Of a stretch of DNA of 64,000 nt, positions 1 through 12,455 are shown piece after piece. The stretch lies in the NCBI GenBank assembly GCA_028583605.1, contig CM053332.1, positions 25,508,566-25,572,565 on the forward strand, in the 5' to 3' direction. The position numbers and the translations under genes were made by a program. How positions within the stretch are numbered: position 1 is the stretch's first letter; every line of letters begins with the position of its first letter. This DNA comes from Dastarcus helophoroides. Taxonomy: Eukaryota > Arthropoda > Insecta > Coleoptera > Bothrideridae. A model generated the notes under the pieces. The model worked only from the letters and a program-made list of their open reading frames with translations, was not told the DNA's origin and ran no database searches.

Positions 1-3000
1 TTTAGAAGAATTGCTTAAAATATAAAATAAAATCCACACATTTTGGGTTCAAAATCAAGAAAATGTAAAATTGTTAAAAAGTAAAGGTTAAAGTTTGTAG
101 AAAAATTTCTTAGGACAGTTATTTCCGAGGGGTCGATCGGTGAACGGTAAGCGGTAACAGATGATCGAAATAGGTAGTTCGCGCTTGAGAAGTTTATATT
201 TCTGTCCAATATTATAATTAAAGAGATTTGAATGCAAAAATCTAGTATCATGCAGTCAAAATAATGGGTTTAAAATTTAGATGAGTTAGTTCAAATACAA
301 AATAAAGTACGCAAATTTTGGATTTGAATTCGAGAAAATGAGGAAAAACTGTTAAAAAGTAAAAGTGAAATTTGTGGAGAAAGTTTTTAGGACAGCTATC
401 TCCAAGGGGTTGATCGGTGGACGGTAAACGACAACAGATGGTCAAAATAGGAGGTTCTCTTCCCCTCGTTGGGAATTCCATAGCGCGACTGCTTCTATAA
501 ATTAAAAAAAAATAAAATTTATAGAAGCATGATAAAAAATTGAATTTTGAGGTAAAAAAATGTGTATAAAAAGCGAATCTTGAGCAATAATTTTTTAGAA
601 CATAAAAAATGTTCAGTGCAAGGTAAACGACAACAGATGGTCAAAATAGGAGGTTCCCTTTTCTCTCTTTGAGAATTTCATGACGCGACTACTTCTATCT
701 AATAAAAAAAATCGAAATTTATAGAAACGTAATAAAAAATTTAATTTTGAGATAAAAAATTACCTATAGAAAGCGAATTTTGAGGAACAATTTCTTAAAA
801 CACAAAAAATGTTCAGTAAAAGCTAATATTTTAAGAAAATTGGCAAAATTTGGAAAAAGAGACGAATCTGGGAAACCATTTCGACAAAAATATTATCTTT
901 AAAAAAGTTCAATTTCGCAAATATTTTTGAAAAGGGGGGAAACTGAAAAAAAGTCAAAATCTTCAAAACATATTTTCAAAAATGTTTTCATGCTAAATAT
1001 AGAGAAATATCTCGAAATGTTTATTTTTCTTATTAAAGAATCGACTCATACTCAAGTAAAAGGGAATTTTTGAGAAACAAATCGAAATTTTGTGTTAATA
1101 TTTGAGAAATTATTACTTTAATTTCTCAAATTTAAACACAAAATTTGATGATGATTGTTAAAAAATAAAAGTCAAAATTTGAAGAGAAAGTTTTTAGGAC
1201 AGCTATGTCCGAGGGGTCGATCGGTGGACGGTAAATGACAGCAGATGGTCAAAATAGAAGGTTCACTTTCTCCTCTTTGGGAATTCCATAGCGCGACTGC
1301 TTCTATCAAATAAAAAAATTAAAATTTAGAGAAACATGATAAAAAATTGAATTTTGAGGTAAAAAAATGTGTATAAAAAACGAATCTTTAGCAAGAATTT
1401 TTTAGAACATAAAAAATGTTCAGTGCAAGGTAATATTAAAAAAAACACAATAAAAATTTGTAGAGAAAGCTTTTAGGACAGCTATCTCCGAGAGGTTGAT
1501 CGGTGGACGGTAAACGACAACAGATGGTCAAAAGAGGAGGCTCCCTTTCCTCTTTTTGAGACTTTCATGACGCGACTACTTCTATCTAATAAAAAAATCA
1601 AAATTTATAGAAACGTAATAAAAAATTTATAGAGAGAGATTTTAGGACAGCTATCTCCGAGAATTTGATTGGTGGACGGTAAACGACAACAGATGGTCAA
1701 AATAGGAGGCTCCCTTTCCTCTCTTTGAGAATTTCATGACGCGACTACTTCTATCTAATAAAAAAATCGAAATTTATAGAAACATAATAGAAAATTGAAT
1801 TTAGAGATAAAAAAAAATCTATAGAAAGCGAATTTTGAGGAACAATTTCTTAAAACACAAAAAATGTTCAGTAAAAGCTAATATTTTAAGAAAAATGGCA
1901 AAATTTGGAGAAAGAGACGAATCTAGGAAACCATTTTGACAAAAATATAATTTAGAAAAAAGTTCAATTTTGAAAATAATTTTGAAAAAGGGATAAACTG
2001 AAAAAAAGTCAAAATCTTCAAAACATATTTCCAAAAATGTTTTCATGCTAAATATAGAGAAATATCTCGAAATGTTTATTTTTCTTATTAAAGAATCTAC
2101 TCATATTCAAGTAAAAGGAAATGTTTGAGAAACAAATCGAAATTTTGTGTTAATATTTGAGAAATTATTACTTTAATTTCTCAAATTTAAACACAAAATT
2201 TGATGATTGTTAAAAAATAAAAGTCAAAGTTTGTAGAGAAAGTTTTTAGGACAGCTATCTGCGAGGGGTCGATCGGCGGACGGTAAACGACAACAGATGG
2301 TCAAAATAGAAGGTTCGCTTTCTCCTCTCTGGGTATTTTACAGGGCGACAACTTCTATCAAATAAAAATATTTAAAATTCATAGAAACATGAAAAAAAAT
2401 TGAATTTTGAGGTAAAAAAATGTATATAAAAAGCGAATCTTGAGCAACAATTTTTTAGAACATAAAAAATGTTCAGTGCACGGTAATATTTTGAAAACAA
2501 AAACAATAAAAATGTATAGAGAAAGTTTTTAGGACAGCTATCTCCGAGAGTTTGATAGGTGGACGGTAAACGATAACAGATGGTCAAAATAGGAGTCTCC
2601 CTTTCCTCTTTTTGAGATTTTCATGACGCGACTACTTCTATCTAATAAAAAAATCAAAATTTATAGAAACGTAATAAAAAATTTGTAGAGAAAGTTTTTA
2701 GAACAGCTATCTCCGAGAGGTTGATCGGTGGACGGTAAGCGACAACAGATGGTCAAAATAGGAGTCTCCCTTTCCACTTTTTGAGATTTTCATGACGCGA
2801 CTACTTCTATCTAATAAAAAAATCAAAATTTATAGAAACGTAATAAAAACTTTCTAGAGAAAGTTTTTAGGACAGCTATCTCCGAGAGTTTGATCGGTGG
2901 ACGGTAAACGACAACAGATGGTCAAAATAGGAGGCTCCCTTTCCTTTCTTTGAGAATTTCATGACGCGACTACTTCTATCTAATAAAAAAATCGAAATTT

Positions 3001-6000
3001 ATAGAAACGTAATAAAAAATTGAAGTTTGAGATAAAAAAATCTATAGAAAGCGAATTTTGAGGAACAATTTCTTAAAACACAAAAAATGTTCAGTAAAAG
3101 TTAATATTTTAAAAAAATTGGCAAAATTTGGAGAAAGGGATGAATCTAGGAAACCATTTCGACAAAAATATAATTTTGAAAAAAGTTCAATTTCGCAAAT
3201 AATTTCGAAAAAGGGGGAAACTGAAAAAAAGTCAAAATCTTCAAAACATATTTTCCATAACGTTTTCATGCTAAATATAGAGAAATATCTCGAAACGTTT
3301 TTTTTTTTATTAAAGAATCGACTCATACTCATAAAAGGGAATTTTTGAGAAACAAATCGAAATTTTGTGTTAATATTTGAGAAATTATTACTTTAATTTC
3401 TCAAATTTAAACACAAAATTTGATGATGATTGTTAAAAAATAAAAGTCAAAACTTGTAGAGAAAGTTTTTAGGAGAGCTATCTCCGAGGGGTCGATCGGT
3501 GGACGGTAAACGACAACAGATGGTCAAAATAGAAGGTTCTCCTTCCCCTCTTTGAGACTTCTAAAGCGTGATTACTTCTATCAAATAAAAAAAATCGAAA
3601 TTTATAGAAACATGATAAAAAATTGAATTTTGAGGTAAAAAAATGTGTATAAAAAATGAATCTTGAGCAACAATTTTTTAGAACATAAAAAATGTTTAGT
3701 GCAAGGTAATATTTGGAAAAAAAAACAATGAAAATTTGTAGAGAAAGCTTTTAGGACAGCTATCTCCGAGAGGTTGATTGGTGGACGCTAACGACAACAG
3801 ATGGTCAAAATAGGAGGTTCCCTTTTCCCTCTTTGAGAATTTCATGACGCGACTACTTCTATCTAATAAAAAAATTAAAATTTATAGAAACGTAATAAAA
3901 AATTGAATTTTGAGATAAAAAAAAATCTATAGAAAGCGAATTTTGAGGAACAATTTCTTAAAACACAAAAAATGTTCAGTAAAAGCTAATATTTTAAGAA
4001 AATTGGCAAAATTTGGAGAAAGAGACGAATCTGGGAAACCATTTCGACAAAAATATAATTTTTAAAAAAGTTCAATTTTGCAAATAATTTCGAAAAGGGG
4101 GGAAACTGAAAAAAGTCAAAATCTTCAAAACATATTTTCCATGACGTTTTTATGCTAAATATAGAGAAATATCTCAAAACGTTTTTTTTTTATTAAAGAA
4201 TCGACTCATACTCAAGTAAAAGGAAATTTTTGAGAAACAAATCAAAATTTTGTGTTTAAATTTGAGAAATTATTACTTTAATTTCTCAAATTTAAACACA
4301 AAATATGATGATGATTGTTAAAAAATAAAAGTCAAAATTTGTAGGGAAAGTTTTTAGGGCAGCTATCTCCGAGGGGTCGATCGGTGGACGGTAAACGACA
4401 GCAGATGGTCAAAGTAGAAGGTTTACTTTCTCCTCTTTGAGAATTCCATAGCGCGACTGCTTCTATCAAATAAAAAAAATTAAAATTTATAGAAACATGA
4501 TAAAAAATTGAATTTTGAAGTAAAAAAATGTGTATAAAAAACGAATCTTGAGCAACAATTTTGTAAAACATAAAAAATGTTCAGTGAAAGGTAATATTTT
4601 GAAAAAAAAAAAACAATCAAAATTTGTAGGGAAAGCTTTTAGGACAGCTATCTCCGAGAGGTTGATCGGTGGACGGTAAACGACAACAGATGGTCAAAAT
4701 AGGAGGTTCCCTTTTCCCTCTTTGAGAATTTCATGACACGACTACTTTTAACTAATAAAAAAATCAAAATTTATAGAAATGTAATAAAAAATTTGTAGAG
4801 AAAGTTTTTAGGACAGCTATCTCCGAGAGTTTGATCGGTGGACGGTAAACGACAACAGATGGTCAAAATAGAAGGCTCCCTTTCCTCTCTTTGAGAATTT
4901 CATGACGCGACTACTTCTATCTAGTAAAAAAATCGACATTTATAGAAACGTAATAGAAAATTGAATTTAGAGATAAAAAAAAATCTATAGAAAGCGAATT
5001 TTGAGGAACAATTTCTTAAAACACAAAAAATGTTCAGTAAAAGCTAATATTTTAAGAAAATTGGCAAAATTTGGAGAAAGAGACGAATCTAGGAAACCAT
5101 TTCGACAAAAATATTATTTTAAAAAAAGTTCAATTTCGCAAATAATTTCGAAAAGGGGGGAAACTGAAAAAAAAGTCAAAATCTTCATAACATATTTTCA
5201 AAAACGTTTTCATACTAAATATAGAGAAATATTTCGAAATGTTTACTTTTCTTATTAAAGAATCGATTCATATTCAAGTAAAAGGAAATGTTTGAAAAAC
5301 AAATCGAAATTTTGTGTTAATATTTAAGAAATTATTGCTTTAATTTCTCAAATTTAAACACAAAATTTGATGATGATTGTTAAAAAATAAAAGTCAAAGT
5401 TTGTAGGGCAGCTATCTCCGAGGGGTCGATCGGTCGACGGTAAACGACAACAGATGGTCAAAATAGAAGGTTCTCTTTCTCCTCTTTGGGTATTTTACAG
5501 CGCGACTACTTCTATCAAATAAAAATATTTAAAATTTATAGAAACATGTTAAAAAATTGAATTTTGAGGTAAAAAAATGTGTATAAAAAGCGAATCTTGA
5601 GCAACAATTTTTTAGAACATAAAAAATGTTCAGTGCAAGGTAATATTTTGAAAAAAAACAATCAAAATTTGTAGAGAAAGTTTTTAGGACAGCTATCTCC
5701 GAGAGTTTGATCGGTGGACGGTATACGACAGCAGATGGTCAAAACAGGAGTCTCCCTTTCCTCTTTTTGAGATTTTCATGACGCGACTACTTCTATCTAA
5801 TAAAAAAATCAAAATTTATAGAAACGGAATAAAAAATTTGCAGAGAAGGTTTTTAGGACAGCTATCTCCGAGAGGTTGATCGGTGGACGGTAAACGACAA
5901 CAGATGGTCAAAATAGGAGGCCCCCTTTCTCTTTAGATTTTTTATGACGCGACTACTTTTATCTACAAAAAAAATCAAAATTCATAAAAACGTAATAAAA

Positions 6001-6480
6001 AATTGAATTTTGAGATCAAAAAATATCTATAGAAAGCGAATTTTGAGGAACAATTTCTTTAAACACAAGAAATGTTCGGTAAAAGCTAATATTTTGAGAA
6101 AATTGGCAAAATTTGGAGAAAGAGACGAATCTGGAAAACGATTTCGACAAAAATATAATTTTGAAAAAGGTTTAATTTCTCAAATAATTTCGAAAAAGGA
6201 GGAAACTGAAAAAAAGTCAAAATCTTCAAAACATATTTTTTACAACGTTTAATGCTATATTTCTCGAAATGTTTAATTTTTTGATTAAAGAATCGAGTCA
6301 TATTCCAGTAAAAGGGAATTTTTGAAAAACAAATTAAAATCTTAGGTTTCAATTGGAAAAATTAAGTAAAATTGTAAAAAATAGAAGTCAAAATTAGTAG
6401 CAGTTTCAATTGAAAAATTAAATCAAATTGTTAAAAAATAAAAGTCAAATTTTTTTAGATTTTTAAATTTGGGAAAAAAT
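1..6480 (+). repeat. Satellite array, 169-bp and composite monomers (class A)
   Basis: Tandem array in which each monomer carries a core reading GACAGCTATCTCCGAGGGG, then GATCGGTGGACGGTAAACG, then an ACAGATGGTCAAAATAGG segment, followed by a less strict GCGACTACTTCTATCTAATAA stretch. Cores (at GATCGG) lie near 135, 412, 1217, 1498, 1667, 2268, 2554, 2723, 2892, 3492, 4378, 4664, 4833, 5425, 5709 and 5878. Runs of short units are spaced exactly 169 bp (1498/1667; 2554/2723/2892; 4664/4833; 5709/5878). They are separated by a longer AT-rich block containing the landmark AAATATAGAGAAATATCTCG. Short open frames here come from the core and its flanks, are broken by indels in sister copies, and are not genes. 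Confidence 0.9.
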
Positions 6481-6900
6481 TTTAAATCAAAATGTAGAAA
6501 ATAAAAGTAAAAATTTTTGTGGGAGAAAGTTTTTTAGCATGTTGTTCGATTAAAACAAAAAAAACCAACATTTTTTTAAACATTATATTAACTAGAAATA
6601 ACAACAAAATGGACTCCCCCCCCCATTCAAAAACCAAACAGAACCCCTTAATTCTCATTGAAAATTTTTTTTCTCACTTTCCTAAAAGTTGGGGGTTCTG
6701 ACGTCTTCTAGAAATAAAAGTTAATGCCTTCGGGTTATACTTTCTCAAAAATCTAATGAATTTTAAGAAGATTTTAAAATTTCCAAAACGATAAGGTCAT
6801 TAGGACGTAATGAAAAATACCTTTTTTCGCCCCAAGAGGTAAAGGGACGCTAAAAGAATTTAGGGGATATTTATTTTATTTTTTTTAAAATAAAATTTTA
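6340..6900. other. Degenerate array segment with homopolymer runs
   Basis: No satellite core is seen between about 6,340 and 6,890. The sequence is AT-rich filler with a C run near 6,617-6,626 and, just beyond, another near 6,945-6,957 inside a damaged core. A small open frame at 6,519-6,701 is low complexity and unlike any family I recognise. The homopolymers and indels may be real decay or uncorrected long-read error. Confidence 0.5.
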
Positions 6901-8625
6901 AGACAGCTATCTCGAGGGGTCGATCGGTGAAAGGGGAAACGCCAAACCCCCCCCCCCTCAAAATAGGAGGTCACTTCCCTGTTGAGAATTTGTTTGGACC
7001 CTAAAATTTTAGTAATAAGCTAATAAGGGACTGATTTCGAAAAGCCCCTAATAAAAATGGAGGGCCAAAAATTTAAATTGAAAAATTTAAAAAGAATATG
7101 TGAAATATAAAAAAAAAAATTTCCAAATTTAGGTTTAAAATTTGAGAAATTAAAATAAAACTGTAAAAAAGTAAAGGGCAACATTTGAAGGGAATTTTTT
7201 AGGACAGCTATCTCCGAGGGGTCGATCGGTTGGACGGTAAACGGCAACACACGGTCAAAATAGAAGGTTCATTTTTCCCCTGATTGAGAATTTTGTGTGG
7301 AACAACTATTTCTATCTAATAAGCTAATTAAGGAATTTGATTTCGAAAGCACTAAATAACATGGAGGCAAAATTAAGTTAATAATTTAGAAGAATTATGT
7401 GAAATATAAATAAAATTCACAAATTTTGGGTTTAAATTAGAGAAATTAGGAGTAAAACTGTTTAAAAAGTAAGGTCAACATTTGAAGGGAAATTTTTTTA
7501 GGACAGCTATCTCCGGGGGTCGATCGGTGGACGGTAAACGGCAACACACGCGTCAAAATAAGAGGTTCATTTTCCCCCTGTTTGAGAATTTTGTTTAATC
7601 AACTATTTCTATCTAATGAGCTAATTAAAGGGATTTGATTTCGAAGCACTAATAACATGGAGGCCAAAATTTAAGTTTAAAAATTAGAAGAATGATGTGA
7701 AATATAAAATAAATTCCACAAATTTTGGGTTCAAATTAGAGAAATTAGAGTAAAACTGTTAAAAAGTAAAGGTCAACATTTGAAGGGAAATTTTTTTAGG
7801 ACAGCTATCTCCGAGGGGTCGATCGGTGGACGGTAAACGGCAACACACGGTTAAAATAGGAGGTTCATTTTCCCCTGTTTGAGAATTTTGTGGAACAACT
7901 ATTTCTATCTAATAAGCTAATTAAAGGGACTTGATTTCGAAAGCACTAAATAACATGGAGGCAAAATTTAAGTTAAAAATTTAGAAGAATGATGTGAAAT
8001 ATAAAATAAAATTCACAAATTTTGGGTTTAAATTAGAGAAATTAGAGTAAAACTGTTAAAAAGTAAAGGTCAACATTTGAAGGGAAATTTTTTAGGACAG
8101 CTATCTCCGAGGGGTCGATCGGTGGACGGTAAACGGCAACACATGGTCAAAATAGGAGGTTCACTTTCCCCTGGTTGAGAATTTCGTGAAACAACTATTT
8201 ATACCTAATAAGATAATTAAAAGTATTTGAATTCTAAAATACTAACAACAGGGAGGCAAAATTTTAAGTTAAAAATTTAGAAGAATTATTTGAAATATAA
8301 AAAAAATCCACAAATTTTGGGTTTAAATTAGAGAAATTAGTGTAAAACTGTTGAAAAGTAAAGGTCAAAATTTGTAGAGACATTTTTTTAAGACAGCTAT
8401 CTCCAAGGGATCGATCGGTGGACGGTCAACGGCAACAGATGGTCAAAGATGTTCGCCCTTCTCTCTTTGAGAATCTTAATGCAGCGACTACTTTTATCTA
8501 ATAAAGTAATCGAAATTTGTAGAAGCAAAACATGAATCTTGGAAATCATTTCGACAAAAATTTTGAAAAAAGTTTAATTCCGCAAATAATTTCGAAGAAA
8601 GGGGTAACTGAAAAAAAGTCGAAAT
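6880..8625 (+). repeat. Satellite array, ~297-bp monomers (class B)
   Basis: Five regular monomers with the GATCGG of the core at 7224, 7522, 7821, 8117 and 8413, i.e. spacings of 298, 299, 296 and 296 bp. A damaged core lies near 6,910. The core matches class A, but the second half reads CGGCAACACACGGTCAAAAT and the spacer carries the landmark TCTAATAAGCTAATTAAAGG and a CACTAATAACATGGAGGC segment. Small indels between neighbours are frequent. Confidence 0.88.
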
Positions 8626-8639
8626 CTTCAAAATGTGGA

Positions 8640-9560
8640 GGGATGAATAAAGTAAACGCGGTTTTTGCTGTATGTTTCGCCCGTTTTTACTGCGTTATCT
8701 TTACTAAGGACGATCGACAAGTGAGTAAGTGCATGCCCTTATGAAGCGCCCTCTATATGCGCTTCCGTAGTGGCGGCTAATTTGAATTCAAATTGATCTA
8801 CAACAAAAAAATATTTACCTCATGCAGTCTACAGGGAACATTGAAGACGTTTTGTGAACGAAGTAGATTTTAAGAAAAACTGCTTTGGAGGGTCATTGTT
8901 CGTTTTTCTTGCTCACACAATTTAGCCCAAAATCGTAACACTTAATTAATTAAATAATATAATATTCAGTATTTAATTAAAGAAACTAAAAACTTATTAA
9001 CACATCGTTGTACAAATCTAATCTACGGTGAAAATAAGCTCAACTGCAGGTAGAACGCCATCAAGGGTCATTATATGAAAAGAGGCGCTTCCGTCGCCAT
9101 TTATAATAATTAAACAATGTAATGGCAGTGGTAATTAAATGGAAAGGACAAAATGCGGCATAAGTCGCTCTATCTACGGAAACAAACGAGCAACAATTGC
9201 ACCTTCATTTATCTTCCCCGGAGGATTGTAAAACAATGGTTAATCTACGGCCGGCACCATCTCGCAATTACAGGGATAATTACGATCTAAGGCCGCGTTC
9301 ACACCCAACGACATCGCCAGCCGAATAACAACGTTTTTCCTCATTCGTTGTCGGAACGCCGACACTCAATATTGACATTTAAATCGAAGGCGAATTACTT
9401 TCAAGACATACGCTTTCTTTAATTTCCTTTTGGTCGAAAATAAAAACAAATCATATTAATCCGTAATTATGAAATCTATAATTTTCTAATTTTTGACAAA
9501 TCTGGTTTGTTTTCGTATTTTAGCCTTTGATCAATTAAAAAATATAATATAGAACCAGAT
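8640..9560. other. Low-repeat island, no gene recognised
   Basis: The array stops near 8,636 and gives way to more complex, less AT-rich sequence with no satellite core or TTCGAC filler. No open frame resembling a known protein was found; the 70-codon frame at 8,532-8,744 straddles the array edge and is not credible. It could hold single-copy intergenic DNA or an old mobile element. Confidence 0.4.
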
Positions 9561-9574
9561 AGATTGATCAGCTA

Positions 9575-9655
9575 CCATATATGTAAAGTTTTAAAGAGTT
9601 CGTGCAGATAGCAGAATGATGTTTTGTTGAAATTCGTCGATGCGATCATGTATAT
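9575..9655 (-). repeat. Fragment of dispersed CATCATTCTGC repeat
   Basis: Contains GCAGAATGATGTTTTGTTGA followed by an AATTCGTCGATGCGATCATG segment. This is the reverse complement of sequence at 48,610-48,670 and matches 60,165-60,210; a forward copy lies at 59,463-59,510. Those copies form fold-back structures, so this is probably one arm or end of the same non-autonomous element. Confidence 0.6.
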
Positions 9656-9726
9656 ATTTAATTGTCTAGTGAGTCTTATAAACTGGGGAGCAAATTACAT
9701 CCTATCGTCTTAAGTGGTGTTATTAT

Positions 9727-10063
9727 TGTAACAAAATGTAATTATAGAATTTAGTACCTAAGGAATTTTTCTAGAAATATTTGACAAGGGGAAACGGCGA
9801 CGATAATGAAGCAAACGGCAGATAAACGCTCCAAACATTTCCGCAAATGATAAGCTTTATCTGCATGGATTTAGTCTAGAAAACCGGGAGGGTATATAAA
9901 CGCGGTTGGCTTTCCCTCAGCTAGTTAGTTAGTTAATGAATAATTTAGTTAATTAAACTGTGTTAATGCGTTAATTAGTCAGTTGTAGTGTTCCGAACCA
10001 GTTTGGAAATAAAGTGGTTACAATTTACAAAGTATTAATCATTCGAACCGATAACGTGCAACA
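9727..10063 (+). mobile_element. Solo LTR (337 bp) with 4-bp target duplication
   Basis: Starts TGTAAC and ends GCAACA, flanked on both sides by TTAT (9,723-9,726 and 10,064-10,067). Visible LTR signals are a TATATAAA box at 9,893-9,900, a TCAGCTAGTTAGTTAG stretch downstream that suits a transcription start, and AATAAA at 10,008-10,013. It is clearly related to the LTRs at 23,076-23,445 and 25,397-25,768: shared GGGGAAA, GCAGATAA and TTCTAGAA-like blocks and a CGAACCGATAA 3' end. No primer-binding site or coding region adjoins it, so it is a recombined solo LTR. A 4-bp duplication is compatible with Ty3/mdg4-type integration, which is an inference. Confidence 0.85.
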
Positions 10064-11690
10064 TTATATTGAAAGAATCCTACGTGCAAACTCCCAGTAA
10101 GAAGGTTACGTCTTCTTTAAACGTTGTCCCCATAGATCTCACGCTAGTGTGAGATCTATGGTTGTCCCCTATCCTTATATTTTGTGTCTAATTCTTACAG
10201 GTGGGGCCCTTTCCTTATCGCCTTTGTCAGATAATTTATTTACTTAGTAAATGGAAAAAAGTTATTGATCTTTTCTAGCTAAAATATTAGTTTAAGAGTA
10301 GCTGCTTTTTCGTCAAAATCACTCCAGTAATCGAACCGTGAAAAGCGAACAAACAGGCAGATAAACACACTTTCGTATTTCTAAATTAGTACATTCTAAC
10401 AACAAATATATTAACGCCTCCACTAAATATCGTATTAGTTACAAAATATTAGGTCAAAAATTAATAGACAGCGATTATAAATAACAATAACGCGGTACCT
10501 AGCAGAGACAATAAATCAGGATGTAATATTATTATTAATTAAATCATATTAGGATATGCATGGGTCATATAGGCGAGTGTTAAGTTGAATATAATGGGCT
10601 TAGACCGAACGGTCTGAGATTGAAACCAGCTGGCCAGAATTGAGTACCCTAGGGCGTAAAATGTGCTCTTAATTGGACCCCTGCAGCTACGATATTCCCT
10701 GCTGTTTCGGCCCCAGGGACAAACGCAAACATAATCAAACCGTAGGAAATATTTTTATTGCTTATTTCCTAGAAATTACAGATATTTAACCAACGTCGAA
10801 CCACCCAAACGAGGTATTCTCTGTTTCAAAACTCTCATGGAGAAATTTGCGTGCGTAACGCCGTCGAAGTTGATAACAATCTCGAGATTGAGATGTATCT
10901 CAGAGGCGGGCAATATGGCGGTCACCTCGTGAAATAAAGTTAAAAAGAAGATCGCGTCGTCGACACGGCAAAGACATAACTCTCGATGGTCGGGTTAGAC
11001 AGTAGAATGGTGCTCGACCACGAAAGGACTTTAAAACGACCTACAATGATGGAGTGCATATTGTTTTGCCGGCCTGGGAAATAATGCTAGCTGCAAGAAT
11101 TATTGCCGTTTTAATGCTGCAGATATGATGTATTCATTCAATACAAACTTAACTATCTCGACACGATTTGTTAAGTGCGTTCATAAATTCTTGTTAGTCA
11201 AGTACGTAGCGAAATCAATAAGGATAATTGCTTAAGTTTGTTGATATTACTCTGTTCATTTAATAACAGTGATTATCTAATTACAAACGTTGATTTAGAA
11301 GAACGATATCTAGTTCCTGTTCCGACAAAGATTCTAGAAACTGTGGCGTTATTGGGTTAAACCTTGCGTTTATACTTTAAATCTCGACGATTTTACTCCT
11401 TTATCACATCGACATAAATAATAACTAATAATAGTTAATAGTTAATAATAAATAATACCTAATTCGTCAGCAAAATAATCCATGGGGAAAAAATCTTCGA
11501 AAACAAACGAAAATTCTATAAAAAAAACCCTTAAAATATTAGTAAATTTCTGCTCAAAAAAAGTGTCATAGATTTTTCTAGTTTATTCTTAACTTTGTTC
11601 GCAAATTTCGTTTTTATATAATTGTTGCTGAAATTTTCGATGTTCGTAGTTGCTCAAAATTCGACTGACCTTTAAAATTTTTCTCGAAAT
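10064..11690. other. Low-repeat island, no gene recognised
   Basis: Complex sequence without satellite core, between the solo LTR and the palindromic array edge. The only clear structure is the hairpin at 10,130-10,161. A short microsatellite-like AATAATAAC run lies near 11,415-11,460. No open frame of useful length is present. Exons of a multi-exon gene cannot be excluded from sequence alone. Confidence 0.4.
10130..10161. repeat. Perfect 13-bp-arm hairpin
   Basis: Arms CCATAGATCTCAC and GTGAGATCTATGG are exact reverse complements around a 6-base loop. A GTTGTCCCC-like word flanks it on both sides as a direct repeat. No poly-T tail follows, so this is not a terminator; it may be a fold-back footprint. 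Confidence 0.75.
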
Positions 11691-11737
11691 TTTATCCACC
11701 TTCTAATTTTTTTTTGTAAATGAAATTGGGCGACTTT

Positions 11738-11782
11738 CCCTATAATTTTAACTTTTATTGGATAAAAGTTAAAATTATGGGG
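11738..11782. repeat. Near-perfect hairpin at the array edge
   Basis: ATAATTTTAACTTTTAT (11,742-11,758) and its exact complement (11,762-11,778) are separated by three bases and bracketed by C and G runs that extend the stem. It sits just outside the left arm of the larger palindrome. Confidence 0.75.
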
Positions 11783-11793
11783 AAGGGAACCCG

Positions 11794-12455
11794 TTAATTA
11801 TCTTATTAGATGGAAATAGTTGTTACACGAAATTCTCAAACAGGGGAAAGTGAGCCTCCTATTTTGACCATCTGTTGCCGTTTACCGTCAACCGATAAAC
11901 CCCTCGGAGATAGCTGTTCTGAGAAATGAGAAAGAATCTATATTTTTGGATAGTAGGTATACTATGCGGTTTCTGGCGCAATGTGACACATTTTCCCATG
12001 TATTTTCTTATGGGAAATTCTAAGATTCCAAAATTCCCGCAAAAGACAATTACACAGCTTATACAGTTGGTGTGACTTGTCTAGGAGTTGGTTTGAGTTG
12101 TACAACTACTTGTCTTGGAGTTGGTTTAACTTATCTAACAGTTGGTTTAACCTGTACAGCTACTTGTTTAACAGTTGGTTTGACGTAAGCTGTGTCATTG
12201 TCTTTTTCGGTAATTTTGGAATCTTAGAATTTCCCATAAGAAAATACATGGAAAAATGTGCCACATTGCGCCAGAAACCGCATAGTATACCTACTATCCA
12301 AAAATATAGATTCTTTCTCATTTCTTAGAACAGCTATCTCCGAGGGGCCTATCGGTTGACGGTAAACGGCAACCTATGGTCAAAATAGGAGGTTCACTTT
12401 CCCCTGTTTGAGAATTTCGTGTAACAACTATTTCCATCTAATAAGATAATTAACA
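11794..12455. repeat. Large palindrome containing satellite cores
   Basis: The left arm (about 11,794-12,062) and right arm (about 12,186-12,455) are near-complete reverse complements of ~270 bp. Each arm contains one satellite core (- strand near 11,890; + strand at 12,349) plus an outer GTTAATTATCTTATTAGATG segment. Each also has a non-satellite inner segment including GTAGGTATACTATGCGGTTT. The ~120-bp centre holds short repeats of a GTTGGTTTGA-like word. The right arm runs straight into the 1,002-bp higher-order array. Confidence 0.85.

Noticed and set aside
10560..10760. tRNA-like or Pol III element in a GC-richer stretch (GAACGGTCTGAGATTGAAACC)
   Set aside because: No cloverleaf or proper A/B box spacing could be formed by hand.
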